From Izhakiella capsodis (lineage in GTDB: Bacteria; Pseudomonadota; Gammaproteobacteria; Enterobacterales; Enterobacteriaceae): a stretch of DNA of 64,000 bases. Under the pieces are notes generated by a model, which did not search any database, was not told the origin of the DNA, and worked only from the letters and a program-made list of their open reading frames with translations. The position numbers and the translations under genes are program-made. Below are positions 8,185 through 16,026 of the stretch, piece after piece (position 1 is the first letter of the stretch; the number at the start of each line of letters is the position of its first letter). The stretch lies in the NCBI RefSeq assembly GCF_900115045.1, contig NZ_FOVC01000002.1, forward strand, positions 440,167 through 504,166. Direction: 5' to 3'.

Positions 8185-8274
8185 GGAGCAATATTTGCCG
8201 GAGTATATAACATAATGAGTATTTAACGAGGCTACGCCTGAATTATTGGGGGCAGGCCCGAGTTGGAGATAGTG

Positions 8275-8658
8275 ATGATTACAGGTATTCAGATTACAAA
8301 AGCAGCAAAACCCGGTCTGATAGACTCATTCTGGCTACTGGATAACGATAAACAGGAAGTACGCTGCGTATGTGCGCGCAGCGATTACAACGAAGATCAA
8401 ATCTTTGCTGTGAGTGATTTAGGCCAGTTCGAATATCGTGAAGTGCCGCTGGAAGTCAAACCGCAGGTACGTGTGGAGGGTGGTCAGCACCTTAACGTAA
8501 ACGTAATGCGTCGGGAAACCTTACTTGATGCGGTCGAAAATCCGGAAAAATACCCACAGTTAACCATTCGTGTTTCAGGTTATGCAGTGCGTTTTAATTC
8601 GCTGACGCCTGAACAGCAGCGTGACGTAATTACCAGAACCTTCACAGAGAACTTATAA
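8275..8658 (+). CDS. grcA: autonomous glycyl radical cofactor GrcA
   Basis: Spare glycyl-radical domain that can restore oxygen-damaged pyruvate formate-lyase. 127 residues from the ATG at 8275 (MITGIQITKAA, as in E. coli), with GGAG about 10 bases upstream. The glycyl radical motif RVSGYAVRFNSL places the radical at Gly102. Preceded by two FNR sites and followed by an intrinsic terminator, so it appears to be a single-gene unit. Confidence 0.96.
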   Translation: MITGIQITKAAKPGLIDSFWLLDNDKQEVRCVCARSDYNEDQIFAVSDLGQFEYREVPLEVKPQVRVEGGQHLNVNVMRRETLLDAVENPEKYPQLTIRVSGYAVRFNSLTPEQQRDVITRTFTENL

Positions 8659-8715
8659 AGTTAAACCTGGTTGAAATTGCTTCGGAAAATGAATCAATTT
8701 ACCTTCTGAAAAACC

Positions 8716-8746
8716 GCAGGAGTAATTTCTGCTCCTGTGATTTTTT
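8716..8746 (+). terminator. intrinsic terminator of grcA
   Basis: CAGGAG (8717-8722) pairs with CTCCTG (8732-8737), with a T-run at 8741-8746. Confidence 0.75.
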
Positions 8747-8810
8747 GTTGATTGGATAACTCTGGCAGTAAAATATCACTCGCTGATTAAAAAAACGTTT
8801 AAATTCAAAA

Positions 8811-8835
8811 AACACCCACGATGGGGTGTTTTTTT
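8811..8835. terminator. bidirectional terminator between grcA and srmB
   Basis: AACACCC-ACGATG-GGGTGTT with T-runs on both sides (TTTTT on plus; A-tract before the stem gives T's on minus). It ends srmB transcription and backs up the grcA terminator. Confidence 0.8.
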
Positions 8836-8843
8836 ATTTCTTT

Positions 8844-10175
8844 CTACGATTGTTCAGCATCACAGCCAATAGCTGGATCACTCGGTTTCCGGCGCTTGCC
8901 AACGTTTTTGGTTATACGATGGCGAAGCTTAATGCGCTTTTTAGCGACTTCACTCTCTTTTTTCTCTTTCCGCTTTGCTTGTGCCTTTTTAGATGGCTTA
9001 CCTTTCAGTTTAACGCTGGGTACACGCGTCCCCGGGCGTAGTGTATCCACGGTGCGGGATTTCAGGGGTTCTTCGATATAGCGGCTTATTTTTCCCAGCA
9101 GCAGGTGGTCGTGTGCTTCGACCAAAGAGAGTGCCGTTCCTTTGCGCCCCGCACGAGCCGTGCGGCCAATACGATGCAGATAGATATCGGCAGTGCGCGG
9201 CATATCAAAATTAAATACGTGGCTGACATCCTGGATATCAATGCCTCGCGAAGCAACATCGGTCGCTACCAGTACGTTAACCCGGCCATCAACCAGACGT
9301 TTTAGCGCCTCATTGCGTTTTGCCTGTACCATCTCACCCTCAAGATAGCTGGTGTTGACACCGGCTTCGCGTAGCCATTGACAGAGTTCGTGTACGCGCT
9401 CGCGTTTGCGTACAAAAACGATGGCGCGCGTGACTTCCGGCTGTTTTAAAAGGTGTATCAATAGCGCGGTTTTATGCTTGAGATCATCGGCGCGATAATA
9501 CCACTGGTTTATTTTTTTACGTTCGCTACGCGCCGGATCGGCATCAATCTCAATCGGTTCGTTAAGCAGACGACGGGAAAAGTCCTGTATAGCTTCGCCT
9601 TCAAGCGTGGCGGAAAATAGCAAAGTTTGCTTACGCCAGCGGGTTTCCCCGGCGATATGTTCTATATCCTGAGCAAACCCCATATCCAGCATGCGATCTG
9701 CTTCATCCAGAATCAGTGTTTCCACCGCATGGCAGTCGAAGTTTTCTTCTTTAATGTATTGCAGCAGGCGTCCGGTGGTGGCAACCACAATGTCCTGATT
9801 CTCACTGAACACTTCTGCATGGTTCATATAGGCAACGCCGCCGGTAATAGTGGCGATATCCAGATGCGTGTGCGCAGCAAGTTCACGAGCGTGATCGGCA
9901 ACCTGCATCGCCAGCTCGCGAGTCGGCGTTAGAATTAGAATGCGGGGTGGACCGGATTTCTTACGTGGAAAATCGAGCAAATGCTGCAATGCTGGCAACA
10001 GATAGGCTGCCGTTTTACCGGTGCCAGTAGGCGCTGAGCCAAGAACATCGCGACCTTCAAGCGCTGGGGGAATTGCCGCGGCCTGAATCGCCGTAGGGCG
10101 CGTGAAGCCTTTATCCTGCAGTGCTTTCAACAGGCTCTCGTCGAGCTCAAGTTCGGAAAAAGTGGTTGCCGTCAT
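8844..10175 (-). CDS. srmB: ATP-dependent RNA helicase SrmB
   Basis: DEAD-box helicase that helps early 50S ribosomal subunit assembly. 443 residues. Q motif near the N-terminus, Walker A APTGTGKT (48-55), DEAD at 157-160, SAT (FSATLEG), and the HRIGRTARAGRKGTALS motif VI. The C-terminal tail is Lys/Arg-rich (KGKPSKKAQAKRKEKKESE), as in SrmB. Divergent from trmN6, as in E. coli. Confidence 0.96.
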   Translation of the reverse strand: MTATTFSELELDESLLKALQDKGFTRPTAIQAAAIPPALEGRDVLGSAPTGTGKTAAYLLPALQHLLDFPRKKSGPPRILILTPTRELAMQVADHARELAAHTHLDIATITGGVAYMNHAEVFSENQDIVVATTGRLLQYIKEENFDCHAVETLILDEADRMLDMGFAQDIEHIAGETRWRKQTLLFSATLEGEAIQDFSRRLLNEPIEIDADPARSERKKINQWYYRADDLKHKTALLIHLLKQPEVTRAIVFVRKRERVHELCQWLREAGVNTSYLEGEMVQAKRNEALKRLVDGRVNVLVATDVASRGIDIQDVSHVFNFDMPRTADIYLHRIGRTARAGRKGTALSLVEAHDHLLLGKISRYIEEPLKSRTVDTLRPGTRVPSVKLKGKPSKKAQAKRKEKKESEVAKKRIKLRHRITKNVGKRRKPSDPAIGCDAEQS

Positions 10176-10307
10176 AATCTACCTCAGTTTAGGGCGCCGA
10201 TTATAGACAGATTGCGCAGGATGTTCATCTGTTTGTGTCAGAGTGCCGACTTTTACTGCACGAAAGATTACTTTATGCTAACGCCGGTTTTTCATCGGGT
10301 CATGCAA

Positions 10308-11045
10308 ATGTCGCAAAAGAAAAGTGTGCTGCGTCGTAACGGCTTCACATTCAAACAGTTTTTCGTTGCGCACGATCGCTGTGCTATGAAAGTCGGTACC
10401 GATGGCGTTTTACTGGGCAGTTGGGCGCCGTTAGCCAACGTTAAGCGTATTCTTGATATTGGCACTGGTAGTGGATTGATCGCACTAATGTTAGCGCAAC
10501 GAACAGGTATTGTAGTTCAGGTCGATGCTGTTGAGCTGGATACTGATGCTGCGCAGCAGGCGAAAGATAATGCGCAGGCATCACCGTGGGCTGCGCGTAT
10601 TAATGTTTATCAGGACGATGTGATTAACTGGGCGGCAGAGTGTGACCGACACTATCAACTGATTGTCAGTAATCCACCTTATTTTGCGCCAGGCGTGGCT
10701 TGTGCCAGCAGCGCACGTGAAAAAGCGCGCTACACCGGCCACCTTGACCATGAAGCACTCTTAATTTGCGCAGGACGCCTGCTGAGTGATGAAGGCTTTC
10801 TTGCTGTTATCCTGCCGGAGAACTCAGCTGAACAGCTGATCGCTATGGCGAAGTGCAGGGGCTTACATCTGCGATTACGTACTGACGTTGCTGAGAAGGA
10901 GAATAAATTACCTACGCGCGTGATGCTGGCGTTCTCACCTTGCGCAGGTAACACCTTTTCCGACCGCCTGATTATACGCGACAGTAATAACCACTATTCG
11001 ACAGCCTGGCGCGGCCTGACGCAGGATTTTTATCTGTTAAGTTAA
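10308..11045 (+). CDS. trmN6: tRNA1(Val) (adenine(37)-N6)-methyltransferase
   Basis: SAM-dependent methyltransferase (YfiC) modifying A37 of tRNA-Val. 245 residues from the ATG at 10308 (MSQKKSVLRRNGFTF), the E. coli length; in-frame upstream starts at 10212 and 10302 are less likely. SAM-binding DIGTGSG at 50-56 and the N6-adenine catalytic NPPY at 122-125. No strong SD. The last four bases overlap the end of convergent nadB. Confidence 0.94.
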   Translation: MSQKKSVLRRNGFTFKQFFVAHDRCAMKVGTDGVLLGSWAPLANVKRILDIGTGSGLIALMLAQRTGIVVQVDAVELDTDAAQQAKDNAQASPWAARINVYQDDVINWAAECDRHYQLIVSNPPYFAPGVACASSAREKARYTGHLDHEALLICAGRLLSDEGFLAVILPENSAEQLIAMAKCRGLHLRLRTDVAEKENKLPTRVMLAFSPCAGNTFSDRLIIRDSNNHYSTAWRGLTQDFYLLS

Positions 11046-12652
11046 GCTTTAAAATCCGGCGTCAAAACAGTTGGCCGGGCATGTGCCAACGTCTGCGGGT
11101 AATCCAGCGTATAGTGCAGCCCGCGACTCTCCTTACGCTGTAAGGCGCTCTTGATGATAAGCTCTGCCACCTCAGCCAAATTACGTAATTCAAGTAGGTT
11201 ATTAGAAATGCGGAAGTTGGCATAGTATTCGGCAATTTCCGCCTGCAATAACTGAATCCGACGCTGCGCACGCTCCAGTCGCTTCGTTGATCGTACAATG
11301 CCTACGTAGTCCCACATAAACAGTCGAAGTTCATGCCAGTTGTGCTGGATGATAACTCGCTCATCAGAATCATCTACGCGGCTTTCATCCCATGGCGGTA
11401 ACCTGGCGGGAGCGGATAAGTGCGGCAGAGTGGAGATAAGCGCTTGCGAGGCTGACCACCCGTAAACCAGGCATTCAAGTAATGAGTTTGAGGCCAGGCG
11501 ATTAGCGCCGTGTAGGCCGGTGTAACTAACCTCACCGATGGCGTAAAGTCCGGCCACATCCGTCTGACCCTGGTTATCGACCACAGCGCCGCCGCAGGTG
11601 TAATGGGCGGCGGGAACAATCGGGATTGGCTCGCTGGTCAGATCAAGACCTAAGCTTATAAGTTTATGATAAATAGTCGGGAAATGACCACGGATAAAGT
11701 CTGCCGACTTATGGCTGATATCCAGGTACATACAGTCGACGCCAAGCCGCTTCATTTCGTAATCAATTGCCTGGGCTACGACATCGCGAGGTGCCAGTTC
11801 GCCACGTGGATCAAAGTCAGCCATAAAGCGGGAACCGTCCGGACGCTTGAGCAATGCACCCTCACCACGCAGCGCTTCACTGAGCAGAAAGTTACGCGCT
11901 TGAGGATGAAACAGACAGGTAGGGTGAAACTGGTTAAATTCCATGTTAGCCACCCGGCAGCCTGCTCGCCATGCCATCGCAATGCCATCGCCAGAGGCGA
12001 CATCAGGATTCGTGGTGTACTGATAGACTTTTGCTGCGCCGCCTGTTGCTAAAATAACGGAGCGGGCGCTGCAAGTTTCAACGCGCTCAAGCTGACGATT
12101 CCACAGCCAGGCGCCAACTGCGCGTCGTGATCCGGGTAGGCCGGCTTTGTCGCTGGTGATAATATCAACGGCATTAAAGCGCTCCAGCAACTGGATATTG
12201 GGCTGTGAAAGGGCAAGACTAACCAGCGTTGTCTCAACCGCATGTCCGGTCGCATCTGCGCTGTGCAAGATGCGACGATGACTATGTCCGCCCTCACGGG
12301 TCAGATGATAAGGCTGTCCACTGACGCCACCTGCGTTTTTATCGAAAGACACGCCGTTATTAATCAGCCACTGTACGCAATGTCGCGCATTGCTGGCGAT
12401 AAATGTGACGGCGCTACGATCGCACAAACCAGCACCAGCCGTTAGCGTGTCTTCGATGTGAGATTCGATGCTATCTGCCTGGTCAAAAACTGCTGCGATG
12501 CCGCCTTGAGCGTAGAAAGTTGAGCCCTCATTAAGCGCACCTTTACTGGCTACGATTACCCGATAAGAAGGTGCAAGCCGGAGCGCCAGCGATAAACCCG
12601 CCGCGCCACTTCCAATAATCAAAACATCACAACGGTGATCACAAGATTTCAT
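11042..12652 (-). CDS. nadB: L-aspartate oxidase
   Basis: FAD enzyme oxidising aspartate to iminoaspartate, the first step of de novo NAD synthesis. 536 residues. FAD-binding GSGAAG at 14-19, substrate-region HLTREGGHSHRRILH, and the conserved HYTCGG and GEVSYTGLHGANRLASNSLLE blocks. The ATG at 12652 is right next to a NadR operator and has no visible SD, which suggests a very short or absent leader. Divergent from the rpoE operon, as in E. coli. Confidence 0.97.
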   Translation of the reverse strand: MKSCDHRCDVLIIGSGAAGLSLALRLAPSYRVIVASKGALNEGSTFYAQGGIAAVFDQADSIESHIEDTLTAGAGLCDRSAVTFIASNARHCVQWLINNGVSFDKNAGGVSGQPYHLTREGGHSHRRILHSADATGHAVETTLVSLALSQPNIQLLERFNAVDIITSDKAGLPGSRRAVGAWLWNRQLERVETCSARSVILATGGAAKVYQYTTNPDVASGDGIAMAWRAGCRVANMEFNQFHPTCLFHPQARNFLLSEALRGEGALLKRPDGSRFMADFDPRGELAPRDVVAQAIDYEMKRLGVDCMYLDISHKSADFIRGHFPTIYHKLISLGLDLTSEPIPIVPAAHYTCGGAVVDNQGQTDVAGLYAIGEVSYTGLHGANRLASNSLLECLVYGWSASQALISTLPHLSAPARLPPWDESRVDDSDERVIIQHNWHELRLFMWDYVGIVRSTKRLERAQRRIQLLQAEIAEYYANFRISNNLLELRNLAEVAELIIKSALQRKESRGLHYTLDYPQTLAHARPTVLTPDFKA

Positions 12653-12655
12653 TTT

Positions 12656-12673
12656 TGTTTAGTTTACTAAACA
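12656..12673 (-). promoter_or_regulatory. NadR operator of nadB
   Basis: Perfect TGTTTA-N6-TAAACA, the NadR box of enterobacterial NAD genes, starting 4 bases upstream of the nadB ATG. Repression of NAD synthesis when NAD is plentiful is the expected effect. Confidence 0.88.
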
Positions 12674-12773
12674 CAAGGTGTGATGAGAATATCACCCCAT
12701 TAGCTGCAGTGAAATCCCCAAAATTTTCACAATTTTCTTATTAAAAGCATCACGGTCACGCAGATGGCGGAAA

Positions 12774-12802
12774 TTGACAGATTTATTTGCTATTTTTAGT
12801 TA
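12774..12802 (+). promoter_or_regulatory. candidate housekeeping promoter upstream of rseD-rpoE
   Basis: TTGACA (12774-12779), 17-base spacer, TAGTTA (12797-12802). It lies about 190 bases upstream of the rseD frame, where E. coli has sigma-E-independent rpoE promoters. Perfect -35, weaker -10. Confidence 0.45.
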
Positions 12803-12993
12803 ATGTTTATTATTGCGAACTTTTTTGCTAATCAGATATTAGCAGGTGAAAAAACGTGCTTGTTAATGTACCCTGCGGGCGACGTCAGGCTAATGATGCA
12901 AGCCGGCTGAGCGTAAAAAGTCCGGCACTATCAGGCTCAATCCAAACCAATTAAAGCGCCTGGGGCAAAACGTGCTGTTGACTGGAGAAAAAT

Positions 12994-13116
12994 ATGCCTT
13001 TAGGAACTTTCCGTAAAATGACCAATCAAAGCTTATGCTTGCTCAATATGGACATGTCATTACTGACGGTTTCACCAGGCGTTATTAGATATTTGGGGAG
13101 ATATTACCTCGGATGA
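12994..13116 (+). CDS. rseD: rpoE leader peptide RseD
   Basis: 40-codon frame beginning MPLGTFRKM and ending YYLG, with SD GGAG 7 bases upstream. Its TGA overlaps the rpoE ATG (ATGA at 13113-13116). E. coli has a comparable short frame, rseD, at this position, translationally coupled to rpoE and a CsrA target; the C-terminal LGR.YLG end is shared as I recall it. The sigma-E promoter lies inside this frame, so only transcripts from upstream promoters carry its full start region. Symbol assigned by position and coupling. Confidence 0.7.
   Translation: MPLGTFRKMTNQSLCLLNMDMSLLTVSPGVIRYLGRYYLG
13003..13030 (+). promoter_or_regulatory. autoregulatory sigma-E promoter of rpoE
   Basis: -35 GGAACTT (13003-13009), 16-base spacer, -10 TCAAA (13026-13030). 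It aligns with the E. coli sigma-E-dependent rpoE promoter, including the downstream GCTTGCTCAA. Transcription would start near 13036, inside rseD. Confidence 0.88.
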
Positions 13117-13691
13117 GCGAGCAGTTAACGGATCAGGTTCTTGTTGAACGGGTTCAGAAAGGAGATAAAAGGTCATTCAATCTTCTGGTGGTGCGCTATC
13201 AGCATAAAGTGGCGAGCCTTGTAGCCCGGTACGTTCCCTCTGGTGATGTGCCCGATGTGGTCCAGGAATCCTTTATTAAAGCTTACAGGGCGTTAGATTC
13301 TTTCCGTGGCGATAGCGCTTTCTATACCTGGCTTTACAGGATCGCCGTCAACACGGCGAAAAATTATTTGGTTGCTCAGGGACGACGCCCTCCATCCAAC
13401 GATGTTGACGCGATTGATGCAGAAAACTTCGAGAGCGCGGGGGCGCTAAAAGAAATTTCGAACCCAGAGAACTTAATGTTGTCCGAAGAATTGAAACAGA
13501 TTGTATTTCGCACTATTGAGTCATTACCGGAAGACTTAAAGATGGCAATCACTTTACGCGAGCTTGATGGGTTGAGCTATGAAGAGATAGCTGCTGTTAT
13601 GGACTGCCCGGTGGGTACTGTCCGTTCGAGGATTTTCCGGGCGCGTGAAGCAATTGATAATAAGGTCCAACCGCTCATTCAACGCCATTAA
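13113..13691 (+). CDS. rpoE: extracytoplasmic stress sigma factor RpoE (sigma-E)
   Basis: ECF sigma factor for envelope stress. 192 residues, one more than E. coli, nearly identical through region 2 (LLVVRYQHKVASLVARYVP, QESFIKAYRALDSFRGDSAFYTWLYRIA split over about residues 25-90) and region 4 (LRELDGLSYEEIAAVMDCPVGTVRSRI). SD GGGGAG at 13095-13100. First structural gene of rpoE-rseA-rseB-rseC; held at the membrane by RseA until stress. Confidence 0.98.
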   Translation: MSEQLTDQVLVERVQKGDKRSFNLLVVRYQHKVASLVARYVPSGDVPDVVQESFIKAYRALDSFRGDSAFYTWLYRIAVNTAKNYLVAQGRRPPSNDVDAIDAENFESAGALKEISNPENLMLSEELKQIVFRTIESLPEDLKMAITLRELDGLSYEEIAAVMDCPVGTVRSRIFRAREAIDNKVQPLIQRH

Positions 13692-13719
13692 ATGGCGGGC
13701 ACAGGAAGGGTACTAAAGC

Positions 13720-14364
13720 ATGCAGAAAGAGAAACTTTCCGCTTTCATGGATGGTGAAGCTCTCGACAATGAGGCGATAGCAGCCTTGTCCGGTGACGTA
13801 ACATTGCAGCGAAGCTGGCGGAGTTACCATCTTATCCGTGACACCCTGCGTGGGGATGTCGCCGAAGTCATCCACTTCGATATCTCTGCCCGCGTTGCGG
13901 CTGCTATTGAACAGGAACCCAAAAGAAATGTAACATCTCTTATCCCTGAGTCTCAGCCTGAACCAACTTCATGGGCACGCATGCCTTTCTGGTATAAAGT
14001 TCGCCCTTGGGCGGCGCAAATTACGCAGGTTGGTGTAGCGGCTTGCGTTTCGCTAGCAGTGATTGTTGGCGTTCAGCACTATAATCAGCCAGCTAAAGAC
14101 AACCATAGCCCGTCTGACTCTCCGGTTTTTAACACGTTACCAATGATGGGTCAGGCCTCCCCGGTTAGCTACGGCGTTCCGCAAAATATCGGTGTAAACG
14201 GGCAGCTACAAAGTCAACACCGTCTGGCAAATGCCCTATTGCAGGATTATGAACTGCAGCGCCGTTTACACGCTGAGCAACTGCAGATTGAGCCGGATAC
14301 CGCTCATCAGGCTGCTGCAGTTCAGGTACCTGGAACCCAATCGTTAGGAAATCAGCAGCAGTAA
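13720..14364 (+). CDS. rseA: anti-sigma-E factor RseA
   Basis: Inner membrane anti-sigma factor that binds RpoE and is cut by DegS then RseP under stress. 214 residues: N-terminal cytosolic sigma-binding domain (MQKEKLSAFMDGE), one transmembrane helix at about 99-119 and a periplasmic C-terminal part ending in a Gln-rich tail, where RseB binds. AAGGG lies upstream of the ATG. The last base of the TAA stop is the A of the rseB ATG. Confidence 0.97.
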   Translation: MQKEKLSAFMDGEALDNEAIAALSGDVTLQRSWRSYHLIRDTLRGDVAEVIHFDISARVAAAIEQEPKRNVTSLIPESQPEPTSWARMPFWYKVRPWAAQITQVGVAACVSLAVIVGVQHYNQPAKDNHSPSDSPVFNTLPMMGQASPVSYGVPQNIGVNGQLQSQHRLANALLQDYELQRRLHAEQLQIEPDTAHQAAAVQVPGTQSLGNQQQ

Positions 14365-15317
14365 TGAAGCAATTCTGGTATGCCGTCACTCTTTTGACCG
14401 GTTGCCTGCTATATCCTTCTGTTGCCTCGGCGCAAACAACGCCAGGGGCGTTATTGCAACAGATGGAGCGGGCCAGCCAGTCCCTCAATTATGAGCTTGC
14501 CTTTATTAGCGTTTCCCGCATGGGAATCGAATCTCTGCGCTATCGTCATGCAGTAATTGACAATAAAACCTACGCACAGCTTCTGCAAATGGATGGCCCG
14601 CGTCGTGAAATTATTCAACGTGGTAATGAAATTAGCTACTTCGAGGCCGGCCTTGAGCCGTTTACGCTTTCTGGCGGACGCATTATCGATACGCTGCCTT
14701 CAGTCATATATGGTGATTTCAACCGCCTTAGCAGCAGTTACGATTTCATACCGGTAGGCCGTGCCCGTGTTGCCGATCAGGTTTGCGATGTGATTCGTAT
14801 TGTGGCTCGTGATGGAACCCGCTATAGCTTTATTGTTTGGATAGATACCGACACTAAGTTGCCGCTACGAGTTGATATGCTTGATCGCAGTGGTGAGACC
14901 CTTGAACAGTATCGGGTGATCAGTTTTGCTGTGGATGATGGCATTCGTAAAGTGATGCAAGGTCTGACTAAAGCTAACATGCCACCTTCGCTTTCACTTC
15001 CACCGGCTAAAAAACAGATGTTCAGCTGGCAGGTAGGCTGGTTGCCTCAGGGAGTAAAGGAAGTATCGCAAAGCCGACGTGATATTCCGACGCTGAATAA
15101 ACCGGTCGAATCACGGTTGTACTCTGACGGTTTATTTAGTTTTTCCGTTAATATCAGCCCGGCGGATAAGAACAGCGTGCCACAGTTATTGCGTAATGGC
15201 TGGTGTACCATTCAGACTGAAGTGCGCAACAATACAGAAATTACAGTGGTGGGAGAGCTGCCGCCTTCCACGGCAAAACGTATCGCCGACAGTGTATCTC
15301 TTGGAGCGAAGCCATGA
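14364..15317 (+). CDS. rseB: sigma-E regulatory protein RseB
   Basis: Periplasmic protein that shields RseA from DegS until released by lipopolysaccharide intermediates. 317 residues with a signal peptide cleaved after about ASA(23). The large N-terminal LolA-like domain and smaller C-terminal domain follow the family (MGIESLRYRH, PRREIIQRGNEISYFE, GLFSFSVNIS). ATG overlaps the rseA stop by one base and its own TGA overlaps the rseC ATG. Confidence 0.97.
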   Translation: MKQFWYAVTLLTGCLLYPSVASAQTTPGALLQQMERASQSLNYELAFISVSRMGIESLRYRHAVIDNKTYAQLLQMDGPRREIIQRGNEISYFEAGLEPFTLSGGRIIDTLPSVIYGDFNRLSSSYDFIPVGRARVADQVCDVIRIVARDGTRYSFIVWIDTDTKLPLRVDMLDRSGETLEQYRVISFAVDDGIRKVMQGLTKANMPPSLSLPPAKKQMFSWQVGWLPQGVKEVSQSRRDIPTLNKPVESRLYSDGLFSFSVNISPADKNSVPQLLRNGWCTIQTEVRNNTEITVVGELPPSTAKRIADSVSLGAKP

Positions 15318-15781
15318 TGCGAGAATGGGCTACGGTGGTTGGCTGGCACGATGGTGTGGCGACGCTGCACTCTGAAATTAAAACGTCCTGTAGCAGCTGC
15401 TCTGCACGTAAAGGCTGTGGCAGCCATCTGTTGAATAAACTTGGCCCGAAAAACGCCCACGTGATGCAAATTAACAGCCCTGAACCACTTCAGCCCGGGC
15501 AACGTATTGAGCTGGGAATCGCCGAAAAGAGTCTTTTAGGCTCCGCGCTACTGGTTTATATGACCCCACTTGCCGGTTTGTTTATTATCGCCGGCCTTTT
15601 TCAAATGCTGTTCCATAGCGACCTGGCCGCAGCATGTGGCGCGTTGCTGGGGGGGCTCGGCGGATTTATCGTTGCGAGAGGTATTGCTACCTTAATCGGG
15701 CATCGCGCGGATTTCCAGCCTGTTATTTTGAGCGTAGCGTTACCTCCGGATGCCCTGCGCGTCGAAATGCCTGAAAGCTAG
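15314..15781 (+). CDS. rseC: SoxR-reducing system protein RseC
   Basis: Inner membrane protein of the rpoE operon, associated with SoxR reduction in E. coli. 155 residues. N-terminal Cys cluster SCSSCSARKGCGS (about 24-36), two transmembrane helices (about 75-97 and 101-121), and a conserved C-terminal PVILSVALPPDALR. ATG overlaps the rseB stop (ATGA). Last gene of the unit; 240 bases follow before lepA. Confidence 0.95.
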   Translation: MMREWATVVGWHDGVATLHSEIKTSCSSCSARKGCGSHLLNKLGPKNAHVMQINSPEPLQPGQRIELGIAEKSLLGSALLVYMTPLAGLFIIAGLFQMLFHSDLAAACGALLGGLGGFIVARGIATLIGHRADFQPVILSVALPPDALRVEMPES

Positions 15782-15960
15782 CCTGTATCCGCACCATATC
15801 CATGTTTGGTCTCGGCATAGTTGTATCTTTACCTTCGCGGGCCCTTTCTTGTGACTGTAGAACGTATCATGTTGATGCACTCTTATCGGCGTGAATTCTT
15901 TCGTGAAACAGGGTAACAGTGTAAGATGCGTGCTCAATATTGATGGGAGAGATTAATAAC

Positions 15961-16026
15961 GTGACTATATCGTTTCCATCAACAAGTCTTCAACGTAATC
16001 TTACGCGAAAAAATTCATATAAATGA
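15961..16026 (+). CDS. possible leader peptide coupled to lepA
   Basis: A 21-codon frame (GTG start, begins MTISFPSTSL) preceded by GGGAGAG (15945-15951), 9 bases from the GTG. Its TGA overlaps the lepA ATG as ATGA at 16023-16026. lepA itself has no SD in the preceding AT-rich sequence. Arrangement resembles rseD-rpoE in this window. Whether it is translated is inference; the frame is short enough to arise by chance. Confidence 0.45.
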   Translation: MTISFPSTSLQRNLTRKNSYK

